A stretch of DNA of 64,000 nucleotides from Shewanella loihica PV-4 (GCF_000016065.1 NC_009092.1:62001-126000); one strand, 5' to 3'; positions 24,819-33,607 are shown, counted from the stretch's first letter. Notes: generated by a model not told the origin, from the letters alone. Numbers and translations: made by a program.

Positions 24819-26162
24819 ATGTCTTCGTCTTCTATTATTCAAACGGCGCCAGGTGCATTGATTAAGCCGTACCAAGCTAACATTACCGTCCCTAACTGGA
24901 TGCTGAGCTCGATGGAACGAGTGATGCAGTATTATGTCGACAAGAATCTGCGACTCGATACCCAGTCCGCCTCCATGATGCCGGCGCCCGTCGAAGGCAA
25001 GAAGTACATGCTCTATGCTCATGTGCCTTTCTGCCATACCCTGTGCTCCTTCTGCACCTTCCACCGTTTCCTGTTTAAGGAGGAGAAGGCGCGCGCCTAT
25101 TTCGTCTCGCTGCGTAAGGAGATGGAGATGGTTAAGGCGCTGGGCTATGACTTCGAGTCCATGTATATCGGCGGCGGCACCACAACCGTATTAGAAGATG
25201 AGCTGGCGCGCACGATTGAATTTGCCAAGAAGCTGTTCCCAAGCATCAAAGAGGTTTCCTGCGAGTCGGATCCTCAGCATCTGGACAGCCCAGGCTTTAA
25301 GCAGCTGGAAGGCCTGGTGGATCGCATGTCTATCGGGGTGCAGAGCTTCAACGACGACATCCTGGCGATGACAGATCGTCTGGAGAAGTTTGGCTCGGGC
25401 CAGCAGACCTTCGATAAGATCATGGCGGCCAAGGAGCTGTTTCCTATCATCAACGTGGATCTTATCTTCGGCTTCCGTGGCCAGACAGATGAGGTGATTC
25501 AGCACGACCTGGATATGGCCTCACGCCTGGATCCCCGCCAGATCACCACCTATCCCTTGATGATCACCCATCAGACCCGAAAGAGCGTCAAGGGCAAGCT
25601 GGCCGCGCCTCAGGGGGATATGGCGCGTCAATACCGCCAGATCCTCAACAGCCTGAATGGTCAGTACAACCAGCTGTCGGCCTGGGCATTTGGCAAGGCC
25701 AACAACGAAGGTTTCGACGAGTATGTAATCGACTATGACGAGTATCTTGGTGTAGGTTCGGGCTCCTTCAGCTTCCTCAACGACACCCTGTATGTGAACA
25801 CCTTCTCCCTGCGTAAGTATCAGGAGAATATCGCCTCGGGTCGCATGGGCGTCGAGCAGCAGAAGAACTATAGCCAGAAGGATGTGATGCAGTATCGCTT
25901 CCTGCTGGGGATGTTCTCGGGTCGCCTGTCGCGCAAATATTTCCGTGACACCTTCGGCGTCAATCTGGATTGGGCCCTGTTTAAAGAGATGACCTCGATG
26001 AAGGCGATCGGCGCCATCAAGAATGACCCGAACGACCCCGATAATCTCATCGTCACGGATAACGGCAAGATGATGGGCCTCTTGATGATGAAAGAGTTCT
26101 ACTCAGGCATGGACAACGTGCGGGCACAGCTGCGTAAGCCGCTCAAGCCCTGCGATATGTAG
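24819..26162 (+). CDS. HemN-like radical SAM protein (coproporphyrinogen oxidase family)
   Basis: 447-residue radical SAM enzyme. The CxxxCxxC cluster motif is in HVPFCHTLCSFCTFHRF (about residues 71-87), followed by the YIGGGTTTVL motif, then MSIGVQSFND and NVDLIFGFRGQTDEV, as in HemN/HemW/HutW proteins. A C-terminal HemN-like domain starts near residue 350. Conserved HemN substrate residues were not checked, so it may be a heme-handling or different SAM enzyme rather than a true oxidase. ATG 24819 has TAGGAATATCT upstream; a TTG at 24786 is unlikely. The 3' end carries an in-frame 15-bp triple repeat that includes the stop codon. Confidence 0.8.
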   Translation: MSSSSIIQTAPGALIKPYQANITVPNWMLSSMERVMQYYVDKNLRLDTQSASMMPAPVEGKKYMLYAHVPFCHTLCSFCTFHRFLFKEEKARAYFVSLRKEMEMVKALGYDFESMYIGGGTTTVLEDELARTIEFAKKLFPSIKEVSCESDPQHLDSPGFKQLEGLVDRMSIGVQSFNDDILAMTDRLEKFGSGQQTFDKIMAAKELFPIINVDLIFGFRGQTDEVIQHDLDMASRLDPRQITTYPLMITHQTRKSVKGKLAAPQGDMARQYRQILNSLNGQYNQLSAWAFGKANNEGFDEYVIDYDEYLGVGSGSFSFLNDTLYVNTFSLRKYQENIASGRMGVEQQKNYSQKDVMQYRFLLGMFSGRLSRKYFRDTFGVNLDWALFKEMTSMKAIGAIKNDPNDPDNLIVTDNGKMMGLLMMKEFYSGMDNVRAQLRKPLKPCDM

Positions 26163-26192
26163 CCGTGTGATATGTAGCCCTGCGAGATGTAA
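26148..26192 (+). repeat. three in-frame 15-bp repeats spanning the radical SAM stop codon
   Basis: Units at 26148-26162, 26163-26177 and 26178-26192 each read Pro-Cys-Asp/Glu-Met-stop in the frame of the gene. The stops are TAG, TAG and TAA. All base differences between units fall at third codon positions. The first stop ends the gene; the second and third are in-frame copies. Confidence 0.8.
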
Positions 26193-26217
26193 GGGGCATT
26201 TGCTATCCGAGCGAAAG

Positions 26218-26243
26218 AGGCCGATCATAGATCGGCCTTTTTT
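26218..26243 (+). terminator. intrinsic terminator after the radical SAM gene
   Basis: AGGCCGATC (26218-26226) and GATCGGCCT (26230-26238) form a perfect 9-bp stem with a three-base loop, followed by six T residues. Confidence 0.9.
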
Positions 26244-26261
26244 ATTGCCGGAGTTCGCCCC

Positions 26262-26885
26262 ATGCAGGCCTTTGAGTCGCTATTTTCCCAGTTTGTTGCC
26301 GCCAGCTCGCCAGCCGATGCCGCCCATGATCTCGCCCATGTTAGGCGGGTGGTGAAGACGGCCAAGCGCCTGTGCGATCTCGAATCTGCCTGCGCCGAGG
26401 TAGTGGTGCCGGCCGCCTGGCTGCATGATTGTGTCACTTTGGCAAAAGACGATCCGAGGCGCAGTCAGGGCTCTTTGCTGGCGGCCGATAAGGCAATCAC
26501 CTTCCTCGCTGGCGTGGATTATCCGTAGCAGTACTTGGCCGCCATTCATCATGCCATTCTCGCCCATAGTTTCAGCGCGGGTATCGCCCCCGAGACGCTG
26601 GAGGCCAAGATAGTACAGGATGCCGACAGGCTCGATGCCCTGGGTGCCATAGGTGTGGTGCGCTGCCTACAGGTGGGCACCGCCTTGGGGCGGCCCCTGT
26701 ATGCTGCGGAAGATCCCTTCTGTCGGGAGCGGGAGGCGGATGATAGCCGCTACACCTTAGATCATTTCAAGCAGAAGCTGTTTACCCTAGCGGATACCAT
26801 GCAGACGACTGCTGCGAGGGAAGAGGCGCGGCATCGCACCCGGGTGATGCAGGACTTTCTCGACCAGCTGGCGCAAGAGATCTAG
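26262..26885 (+). pseudogene. HD-domain hydrolase (YedJ-like) broken by an in-frame TAG
   Basis: One continuous frame of about 207 codons interrupted only by TAG at 26526-26528 (codon 89). Before the stop: AAHDLAHVRRVVKTAKRL and AAWLHDCVTLAK (the HD pair). After it: AAIHHAILAHSFSAGI, VQDADRLDALGAIGVVRC and YTLDHFKQKL, all matching E. coli YedJ, a metal-dependent phosphohydrolase of unknown substrate. There is no frameshift and no second stop. Translation could restart at TTG 26535, but that fragment would lack the HD motif. It is most likely a recent nonsense mutation; readthrough or a sequencing error are alternatives. ATG 26262 follows CCGGAG. Confidence 0.8.
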
Positions 26886-27097
26886 GGGAGCCGCTTGGGC
26901 GCCTGTCTGTGATTAGCCTTGGCGCGGCGTGCTAGCTTCTGCTCAAGCTGACGAGCCTCCTGGCGTATCTGTTCGATAAAGAGATCTTGGTAGCCCAGCA
27001 GCTCAAATTCTCTCAGGCACTGTTGGTAGCGGCGCAGTTTTTCTTCCTTGCATAGGGGCTTATCCATCAGCTCTTCTAATGTCAGTATTGAGTCCAT
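26882..27097 (-). CDS. small hypothetical protein
   Basis: 71-residue basic, charged soluble protein of unrecognised family (LTLEELMDKPLCKEEKLRR, then a helical region EQIRQEARQLEQKLARRAKA that may be coiled coil, and a basic tail). ATG 27097 is preceded on the minus strand by GAGGTTATTGA. It is convergent with the broken HD gene and overlaps its end by four bases. The predicted charged helix suggests a protein or nucleic-acid partner; no function is proposed. Confidence 0.55.
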   Translation of the reverse strand: MDSILTLEELMDKPLCKEEKLRRYQQCLREFELLGYQDLFIEQIRQEARQLEQKLARRAKANHRQAPKRLP

Positions 27098-27389
27098 TCA
27101 ATAACCTCACAACCTCTTTTGCTTGTTAGCCTAACGTCAAGTTGGCAGCTTGTAGAGGCTGATTTTTATCCTAGAACCTCATAAGCCGAAAGATTGACGA
27201 GTTTTTATCAAATTTTTCAAATTCTTATTTCATTACCAAGGTTGGCTCAGGTATTAGGGCGCATATCACCTAAGCTAATATGGGCGATCGCTTACGCACT
27301 CATTGGTCGAAAAGCTCATAAGAGACGTTTGTGGAGCATTCGGTAATAGGGTAGCTTGGTGAATTGTTCATTTTGTACAGGGAAATCAG

Positions 27390-27677
27390 ATGATAGTACG
27401 TATTGGCGAATTTCAGGCCGCGCCGGGCCAGGCCGAGGCATTGAAGGCCTTCCTCCTCTCATTGAGCGATTATATTTGCAACTCACCAGGCTGCCTCAGT
27501 TATGAGGTACTGTGTCCGGTCGACGAGGCAGGTCGCCTTATGGTGATCGAGCGTTGGGAGTCAGCCGAGCAGCACAGGGCCTCGGTGCAGGCTTATCCAA
27601 AGGATAAGATGCAGGCCGCCATGTCACTATTCGCCGCGCCGCCGAGCGGCGGTTACTATTCGTTGGCTCAGGCTTAG
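27390..27677 (+). CDS. antibiotic biosynthesis monooxygenase (ABM/YgiN-like) domain protein
   Basis: 95-residue single-domain protein of the ABM dimeric alpha-beta barrel fold. Features are the N-terminal MIVRIGEFQAAPGQAEALKA strand-helix, GCLSYEVLCP and LMVIERWESAEQHRAS. Members are small dimeric oxygenases or quinol-handling proteins; the substrate cannot be told. ATG 27390 follows CAGGGAAATCAG. It is followed after 21 bases by the double GNAT gene, so the two may be co-transcribed. The end of the gene is a 6-bp repeat (GGCTCA/GGCTTA) that includes the stop. Confidence 0.8.
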   Translation: MIVRIGEFQAAPGQAEALKAFLLSLSDYICNSPGCLSYEVLCPVDEAGRLMVIERWESAEQHRASVQAYPKDKMQAAMSLFAAPPSGGYYSLAQA

Positions 27678-27698
27678 GCTTACGGCAGGGCTTTATTG

Positions 27699-28652
27699 AT
27701 GATCTATTTCGAGACAGAGCGGCTTATCTGCCGCGCCTTCGAGCGGGCCGATCTTCAGGCCTTCACCGCCTACCGCGCCGATCCTGAGGTGGCCCGCTAT
27801 CAGAGCTGGCAAGACTACCAGTATCAGGATGCCCTGGCACTGTTCGAAAATTTGCAGCAGACACCTTTCGGAGCAAACGGCACCTGGATGCAGCTGGCCC
27901 TCGTGTGTCGTCAGACCCAGGCCTTGGTGGGAGATCTGGCGCTGCATTTCATCGATGCGCAGCAGGTCGAGATAGGCTTTACCCTGGCAAGCGAGCATCA
28001 GGGTAAGGGGCTCGCCCGTGAGGCGTTGCAAGGGTTGTTGGTGTATCTGTTTGAGCGCCTGGGTAAACACAGAGTCTCGGCCATCACAGACGTGAAAAAT
28101 CGCGCTGCCTGGGGGCTACTGGAACGGTTGGGCTTTCGCCGCGAGGCCCACTATCGCGACAACATCTTCTTCAAGGGCAGCTGGGGCAGCGAGTATGGCT
28201 ATGGCCTGCTGGCGCGGGAGTGGCGCCAGGCGCAAGTGGGTGAGCCACTGCAGGAGTTTCGCCTGATCAAACGTGTGGCGCCTCTCAATGATTTCCTGCG
28301 CCTTCGGCAGATAACAGGCCTGACCCCAAGGTCTCGCGAGGCGGCAGAACTCGGCCTGCCCCTGAGTCTGTTTGGGGTGCATCTATTGGCGGGTGACAGG
28401 GTGCTCGCCATGGGCCGGGTGGTGGGCGACGGCGCCCTCAATTTTGAGCTGGTGGATATCGCCGTGGATCCCGAATATCAGGGGCGCGGCCTGGGCAGCG
28501 CTATCATGAGCGCCATCATGGCCTATCTCGACGAGATGGCGCCTAAGGGGGCCTACATCACCTTAATGGCTGATGTGCCTGCCCTTTATCTCAAATTTGG
28601 CTTCGAGTACTCGCGCCCGGCGAGCGAAGGCATGTATAAGTTACAGGCCTAA
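27699..28652 (+). CDS. tandem GNAT-family N-acetyltransferase
   Basis: 317-residue protein with two GNAT domains. The N-terminal half (about 1-170) is of the RimJ/RimL type (ERLICRAFERADLQAF, then EIGFTLASEHQGKGLAREAL for the acetyl-CoA P-loop, then FRREAHYRDN). The C-terminal half (about 180-317) is a second GNAT (VAVDPEYQGRGLGSAIMS-like loop, then YLKFGFEYSRP). The substrate is not known. ATG 27699 directly follows a TTG; ATG is chosen. It may be co-transcribed with the ABM gene. The fusion is likely genuine because the frame is continuous and both acetyl-CoA loops are intact. Confidence 0.85.
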   Translation: MIYFETERLICRAFERADLQAFTAYRADPEVARYQSWQDYQYQDALALFENLQQTPFGANGTWMQLALVCRQTQALVGDLALHFIDAQQVEIGFTLASEHQGKGLAREALQGLLVYLFERLGKHRVSAITDVKNRAAWGLLERLGFRREAHYRDNIFFKGSWGSEYGYGLLAREWRQAQVGEPLQEFRLIKRVAPLNDFLRLRQITGLTPRSREAAELGLPLSLFGVHLLAGDRVLAMGRVVGDGALNFELVDIAVDPEYQGRGLGSAIMSAIMAYLDEMAPKGAYITLMADVPALYLKFGFEYSRPASEGMYKLQA

Positions 28653-28655
28653 TTG

Positions 28656-28737
28656 GTTGAGAAGCCCCGCGGGCCTTGATATAAAGGAGGCTCGGCGGGC
28701 CCCAAAGTATTAGGTTTCCGGGGCTAATTTTCTCAAC
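28656..28737 (+). repeat. long inverted repeat between GNAT and PfkB genes
   Basis: GTTGAGA (28656-28662) pairs with TCTCAAC (28731-28737), and GCCCCG (28664-28669) with CGGGGC (28719-28724), leaving a bulge on one side and a GC-rich 49-base loop. No T-run directly follows. It may end the GNAT transcript or structure the PfkB leader. Confidence 0.5.
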
Positions 28738-28788
28738 CCGTTTAGGCGAGCTTCTTTTTCTCCTGATCCGCTGTTACTCGGAGCATGC

Positions 28789-29649
28789 ATGGCCAAAATT
28801 CTGCTGGTAGCCAACCTCAATTGCGATCGTATTCTCAGACTCGATAAACCCTTGAAGATGGGGGGACGGTTTCATTATCAAGATGGTGGCCAGCGCCTGG
28901 GGGGCGGTGGTGCCAACACAGGCATAGGCCTGGTGTGGGCAGGGCACGAGGTAGCCCTGGTGAGTCAGGTGGGCCGCGACGAGATAGGCGACTGGCTGCT
29001 GGCCGAGACCAGCACACTAGGTATAGATTGCCGCCTGATGCAGCGCTATCAGCAACATACCTGTGAGATGCTGCTGGTGATGACCCCGGATGGCGAGCGC
29101 ACCATCATACGTCCCGAGCGTCCTAGATTCGAACTGGCGGCGCCGCCTAATTGGCGCCAGTGGGATGCCCTCTATATCAACTCTTCCGCCGAAGGCGCTG
29201 TGAGCTGGGCCAAGACTGCCTTGCCCCACAGCCTGGTGGTGGCGCAGCTGGCCAAGGATAACCGTGAGCGTCCCTGCCACGTGCTGATTGCCTCGCGAGC
29301 CGACATGCAGGGTCGCAGCGAACTGTCGCCCTGGCAGTATGGCCTCTCCATCGCCGGAGACAGTCTGCAGGCCTTCATAGTGACAGATGGCGAGTCGGGT
29401 GCCATTCTCTATCAGGCAGATTCGCAGACTCATGTGGCGGCCGAGTCGGCCAGTGTGGTGGATACCACAGGGGCGGGAGATGCCTATGCGGCGGGCCTTA
29501 TCCATGGACTGGTGCGTGGCGATGAGTTTTGTCAGGCCATGGCCGAAGGTGCCCGTTGGGCCGCCTTTGCGGTGGCCACAGAGAGTTCGATACCGGGAGC
29601 GGAACTCAAAAACTATCTGGAAAATGAGCGAGCAAAAGAAGAGGCCTAG
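28789..29649 (+). CDS. PfkB/ribokinase-family sugar kinase
   Basis: 286-residue cytoplasmic carbohydrate or nucleoside kinase. It shows the PfkB-1 region (GQRLGGGGANTGIGLVWAGH, residues 35-54) and PfkB-2 signature VDTTGAGDAYAAGLIHGL (about 223-240) with the catalytic Asp of GAGD. A substrate cannot be assigned; the family includes ribokinase, adenosine kinase and tagatose kinases. ATG 28789 has CGGAGCATGC upstream. No sugar transporter or operon partner is next to it. It is followed by a terminator. Confidence 0.85.
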   Translation: MAKILLVANLNCDRILRLDKPLKMGGRFHYQDGGQRLGGGGANTGIGLVWAGHEVALVSQVGRDEIGDWLLAETSTLGIDCRLMQRYQQHTCEMLLVMTPDGERTIIRPERPRFELAAPPNWRQWDALYINSSAEGAVSWAKTALPHSLVVAQLAKDNRERPCHVLIASRADMQGRSELSPWQYGLSIAGDSLQAFIVTDGESGAILYQADSQTHVAAESASVVDTTGAGDAYAAGLIHGLVRGDEFCQAMAEGARWAAFAVATESSIPGAELKNYLENERAKEEA

Positions 29650-29773
29650 CGGGCACAACTTGTCATCATAATGTCATTAACTCGGCTTAGAGTATCGGCA
29701 TTGGTCGCAAGCAGTTCCCTGACCTTGTTTTGTGTAGCTTCTTTTCTAACATAGTGTGTTTTTCTGTTCTCTC

Positions 29774-29799
29774 GCCCCATCTTCTGGGGCTTTTTTTTT
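29774..29799 (+). terminator. intrinsic terminator downstream of the PfkB gene
   Basis: GCCCCA (29774-29779) and TGGGGC (29785-29790) pair around TCTTC, followed by nine T residues. Confidence 0.9.
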
Positions 29800-29804
29800 G
29801 CCCG

Positions 29805-29832
29805 AAAAAAAAACCCGACCTTTTGGTCAGGG
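29805..29832 (-). terminator. intrinsic terminator of the S33 peptidase gene
   Basis: On the minus strand CCCTGACC and GGTCGGG pair, with one bulged T, around AAAA, followed by nine T residues. It is back to back with the PfkB terminator. Confidence 0.85.
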
Positions 29833-29852
29833 CTTAGGCCGAACGCTTGTCG

Positions 29853-31310
29853 TTAGTTGTATTTAAATACCGGGATCATGCTGGTGCACTGGGTCTTGAT
29901 CTTCTGATCTGGCGCCGCCAGGAAGGCCATGGTGATGCCGTCAATACAGTTGCGATAAGGGTTCTGTGAGGTCAGCTGTACGTGGCCACCCTGAGGGTTG
30001 GTGAACAGCTGGGCATTAGGCATGTTCTTCACCACTAACTCACCCCATGCCGGTGGCGTCTGATGATCGTTACCACCGTTGATCACCAGGATCGGCAGAT
30101 TACTGGTGACGGCCTGGGTCTCTATGCTGTCGGCCGCGGCCACATCCCACGCCTTACAGCTGTCGATATCGAATCCCTCATGGAACATCTTGTTCACTGT
30201 CAGTGTGGTCGTGGTGGACCAGTTCTTGTCGTTGCGACCCTCTAGAGCCGTCTGGTTGAGGAAGGCATATTCCTCGGCGCAGACCACTGACAGGGCCATA
30301 GGGGCAAAGTAGCCTTCGGCCTCTTCGTTGTCTTTCTCATTGATGATGATGTTCAGGTCCTTGTCGATCGCCAGTATCAGGGGGACGACCCTGGCATCAC
30401 CCGCTAGACTGGCGATGTAGTTGACGAAACGGATGGCTGCCTGCTCCTCCCCCTGATTCTGTAGTCGCTCGATGATGGACTCGATCATCGGCTTGAGGAT
30501 CTCTGATGCACAATTAATCGAGGCATCGCAGTTGGCGACGATGCGATCCAGCGTGGCATAGGTGGCCCAGGGCGTATCTGACAGGCCGTTGACCTCGATG
30601 GGGAATACTCCGTCAAGGATGACGCTACGAACCCCTTGGCTATCTTCGCGTATGATGGTCTCAGCTAAGCGGGTGCCGTACGAGGCGCCGTAGAGATTCC
30701 AGCTGTCGAGCTTGAGCGCCTTTCTCAGCATGATGAAGTCGTGGGCGCTCTGCACACTTTGATAGGCGCTGAAGTCGACGCCCTTGGCCTTGAGGCGAGC
30801 CTTACAGGCCTTGACCTGCTCGATTGAGCCCTTGACCGTGTTAAATTCGGTGCACTTGTAGGCGGGCTTGGCGTGGCCTGTGCCGCGCTGATCCACCAGA
30901 TAGAAGTCGCGGTCGTTCCAGAGGTATTTCGCCTTGCTCTGGGTGAAGTCTTCCAGGCTGTCGATGGCCGAGTAGCCTGGACCGCCCTGCAGGTAGACCA
31001 CGGGATCGGCCTTGGCCTCAGTCTTGGTCGCCGGGATCTTCAGCACGGCGATCTCCATGGTTTTCTTGGAGGCACTCTGGCCCTTGATGGCGTGTTTTTC
31101 CGGGACCGTCAGATAGCCGCAGCTGGCGCCTTTGGGCAGATCCTTACTCTTGGTGAACGTACTGCAGTCGACGCTGGCGTAAGTGCCCACCTTGCTGGTG
31201 ACCTCCTTCTTAGTGTCAGACTTGCTCGATTGGTTACAGCCGCCGAGGAGGGCGGTTGCCATGACGAGTGTGCCAAAGGCCAATAGATTGGGCTTGTGTG
31301 TCAGGCTCAT
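29853..31310 (-). CDS. alpha/beta-hydrolase lipoprotein, peptidase S33 (tripeptidyl aminopeptidase-like)
   Basis: 485-residue secreted lipoprotein: lipobox LLGGC (Cys24). An alpha/beta-hydrolase core follows, with YLQGGPGYSAID (oxyanion region), LVDQRGTGHAKP, the nucleophile elbow NLYGASYGTR, the acid in INGGNDHQTPPAW and the histidine in PQGGHVQLT. The C-terminal TAP-like region is typical of S33 enzymes. It would hydrolyse N-terminal peptides or esters in the periplasm or outer membrane. ATG 31310 is chosen: AAGGAAG lies upstream; an in-frame TTG at 31316 is close. It stands alone with its own terminator. Confidence 0.88.
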   Translation of the reverse strand: MSLTHKPNLLAFGTLVMATALLGGCNQSSKSDTKKEVTSKVGTYASVDCSTFTKSKDLPKGASCGYLTVPEKHAIKGQSASKKTMEIAVLKIPATKTEAKADPVVYLQGGPGYSAIDSLEDFTQSKAKYLWNDRDFYLVDQRGTGHAKPAYKCTEFNTVKGSIEQVKACKARLKAKGVDFSAYQSVQSAHDFIMLRKALKLDSWNLYGASYGTRLAETIIREDSQGVRSVILDGVFPIEVNGLSDTPWATYATLDRIVANCDASINCASEILKPMIESIIERLQNQGEEQAAIRFVNYIASLAGDARVVPLILAIDKDLNIIINEKDNEEAEGYFAPMALSVVCAEEYAFLNQTALEGRNDKNWSTTTTLTVNKMFHEGFDIDSCKAWDVAAADSIETQAVTSNLPILVINGGNDHQTPPAWGELVVKNMPNAQLFTNPQGGHVQLTSQNPYRNCIDGITMAFLAAPDQKIKTQCTSMIPVFKYN

Positions 31311-31448
31311 ATACAACTTCCTTATGGGTTACAGACGAAGGCAATGAACCTGGCGAGCCGTAGGACTCGACGCCTTTGGGTTCTGTGCCGTGATTATCTG
31401 TAGCGCATTATGGGGAGGCGGGACCCAGGGAAACAGAAGCACTCTGTA

Positions 31449-31505
31449 TGGCTTTGTCTCGGCTTTGTATCGGAAGGCTTTGAATAGAAAAGCTTTGAGT
31501 GGGAT
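31449..31505. repeat. degenerate GGCTTTG-type tandem repeats upstream of the S33 peptidase
   Basis: Four loosely spaced copies of (A/G)GCTTTG(A/T) occur in the 263-bp gap between the S33 peptidase and the sensor kinase. Their spacing is irregular. Non-coding; no other element was identified in this gap. Confidence 0.35.
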
Positions 31506-31573
31506 AGCACTAATTGGCTAAGTGCTAAATCGGTAAGTTTAGGTCTCATCTGGGCGCCGAGCTCTTAACGGGC

Positions 31574-32866
31574 TCATTCTGCCTTGGGCAGGCGCAGGGT
31601 AAAGCAGGGGCCGCCCAGCTCGCTGTCGCCCAGGGTCAGCTCGCCCTGATGCTGACGCACTATCTGCTTGGCGATGGCCAGTCCAAGGCCGTGGCCGCCA
31701 CTCTGCCTGTCTCTGGCCTTGTCCAGACGCACGAAGGGCTCGAAGATAGACTGCCAATAGTCCCGGGGAATGGGCGGTCCGTCGTTGGCGATCTCGATCA
31801 GCACGCTCGTCTCGTCGCTGCTAAGAGTCACGTTGACGCAACTTTGGGCGTACTTGTAGCCGTTGCGTATGATGTTGCTGGTGGCTCGCAGCAGCAGGTG
31901 GTTGGCGATGGGAGCAATCAGGCTGTCGTCACCGCTAAGCTGCAGGCGTTTGGGCGTCTCGAACTGCAGGTGTTCCAGCTGGCTGGCCAGCAGCGGGTAG
32001 AGCCTGGTTGGTGTCAGGCTGAGTTGGGCATCAGGCCTTTCCAGCTTGGCGAAGTGCAACAGCTCCTCGATCATGCCGCCCAGTTCGTTGAGATCTTCCT
32101 GAATTCCCTCCAAATACTGCATCTGCTCCGGGCGTACGCCCGAGTCGTCCAGCATGTCCAGGTTGCACTGGATGCGAAAGATGGGAGTGCGTGACTCGTG
32201 AGCGATGGCGTTGGTGAGGTTCTTATGGCTCTGGATCAGCTGAGAGATGCGATCGGCCATGATGTTGAACGACAGGTTAAGCTGTCCCACGCTGTGAAGG
32301 CTGCTGGTGGAGGCGCGGGCGCTAAAATCGCCGTAGGCGAAGGCGATACAGGTCTTCTCCAGTCGCGCCAGTCGCCGGGAGATCACAAACAGCACCATGA
32401 TGCTGATAAGCGCCAGTGCCGCACACAACTCGACGAAGACAAACCACTCTTTGCGGTTGAGGGTGTTGATAAAGGGGGAGTCCGGGTCGTTGATGATGCC
32501 AAAGACCACCTCTGGGTTGCTCTTCAGGCTGAAGTAGGCCTGATTCTCGTCCACATCTTCAATGTAGAGGCCGTAGTCTTTAACCCCTTGTTTGATCGCC
32601 TCGCTCAGGGTGTCATCCTTGATGTCATAGCGGGTCAGCGCCAGGTGGATATCCTTGGCAAAGCCTTGCAGCGCCAGCTCAGCCGCTTGCGCTCCCTGAG
32701 CCTCGCCTATCTTGTCTACCAAGTTGCGGGTGGCGGTGATCTCGTTGGCCAACGAGGTGGCGTCCAGAGAGTCGGTGGAGAAGAGTTCAAACTGGTCCAT
32801 GGCGATCACCGCAATAAAGAAGATCGCCAGGGCAGTGCTATAGATGAGAATAAACAGGCGCGTCAC
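31574..32866 (-). CDS. sensor histidine kinase, RstB-like
   Basis: 430-residue membrane sensor kinase. Two transmembrane segments (about 4-22 and 143-162) flank a roughly 120-residue periplasmic domain. A HAMP domain, a dimerisation H-box (NAIAHESRTPIFRIQCNLDM, phosphorylated His in AHESRTP), an N-box (NIIRNGYKYAQ) and G-boxes (NDGPPIPRD, then GGHGLGLAIAK) follow. The segment FEPFVRLDKARDRQSGGHG closely resembles RstB. It is 6 bp downstream of the response regulator gene, on the same strand. The signal is unknown. Confidence 0.88.
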   Translation of the reverse strand: MTRLFILIYSTALAIFFIAVIAMDQFELFSTDSLDATSLANEITATRNLVDKIGEAQGAQAAELALQGFAKDIHLALTRYDIKDDTLSEAIKQGVKDYGLYIEDVDENQAYFSLKSNPEVVFGIINDPDSPFINTLNRKEWFVFVELCAALALISIMVLFVISRRLARLEKTCIAFAYGDFSARASTSSLHSVGQLNLSFNIMADRISQLIQSHKNLTNAIAHESRTPIFRIQCNLDMLDDSGVRPEQMQYLEGIQEDLNELGGMIEELLHFAKLERPDAQLSLTPTRLYPLLASQLEHLQFETPKRLQLSGDDSLIAPIANHLLLRATSNIIRNGYKYAQSCVNVTLSSDETSVLIEIANDGPPIPRDYWQSIFEPFVRLDKARDRQSGGHGLGLAIAKQIVRQHQGELTLGDSELGGPCFTLRLPKAE

Positions 32867-32872
32867 AGGGGA

Positions 32873-33607
32873 TCACCAACGGTCGGGGACAAACAGATAG
32901 CCCCTGGCCCTGACGGTGATGATGCGCCGGGGCAGGGCGGGGTTGTCGCCCAGCTTCTTGCGCAGCACCACTATCTTGTTGTCTATGGTGCGGTCGATGC
33001 CGTCGTACTCTATGCCGCGGATCTGTTTGACCAGATATTCCCGGGTCAAGATCTCGTCGGCATGGGCGGCCAGCAGCCAGAGCAGGTCGAACTCGCTGGT
33101 GGTCAGGCTGATCTCTTCTCCCGCCAACAGACACTGCTTGCGCTGCTGATTGAGCTCAAGCTCGCCGAAGCTGAGATGATGCTGCTCCTGGGGAGCAGAC
33201 ACCTTGGCCCGGCGCATCAGCATGCGGATACGTGCCAGTAGGACCCTGGGCTGTATCGGTTTGATGATGAAATCGTCGGCGCCCATCTCCAGTGCCGCCA
33301 CCTGATCCATGTCGTCTTCGCTGGCGGTGAGAAACAGTATCTTGCCATCGAAGACGGGTTGCAGCTGACGGCAGATGCTGAAACCGTCCAGATTGGGCAA
33401 CATGAGATCTAAGATGACCAGATCCGGCTGCTCGGCCAGTATGGTGGCGACGGCGTCGGCGCCATCATGGACACAGACTGTCTCTATCTGCTGCATGGTC
33501 AGATAGGAGGACAGCAGCTGGCTGATCTTTTCGTCATCTTCAACGAGTACAACTTTGATGCTCATGTCGAGTGAGTCGTCGTGGGAGTGTGTTGATAAAT
33601 CTAACAT
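32873..33607 (-). CDS. OmpR-family response regulator, RstA-like
   Basis: 244-residue DNA-binding response regulator: receiver domain (about 15-130) with VVLVEDDEKIS, phospho-acceptor Asp in LVILDLMLPNLDG and K in FIIKPIQP; a C-terminal winged helix (about 145-240, ending RRIITVRARGYLFV). The start is uncertain: ATG 33607 gives an extra 14 residues and has GGAG far upstream, while ATG 33565 starts at MSIKVVLVEDD as in homologues but lacks a good ribosome binding site. It works with the kinase just downstream. Targets are unknown; the nearby small lipoprotein (33660) is a possible one. Confidence 0.87.
   Translation of the reverse strand: MLDLSTHSHDDSLDMSIKVVLVEDDEKISQLLSSYLTMQQIETVCVHDGADAVATILAEQPDLVILDLMLPNLDGFSICRQLQPVFDGKILFLTASEDDMDQVAALEMGADDFIIKPIQPRVLLARIRMLMRRAKVSAPQEQHHLSFGELELNQQRKQCLLAGEEISLTTSEFDLLWLLAAHADEILTREYLVKQIRGIEYDGIDRTIDNKIVVLRKKLGDNPALPRRIITVRARGYLFVPDRW

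Noticed and set aside
32198..33241. 347-codon open frame on the plus strand opposite the RstB/RstA-like genes
   Set aside because: It is antisense to two clear genes and shows no family motif; long antisense frames are expected in this GC-rich, codon-biased DNA.
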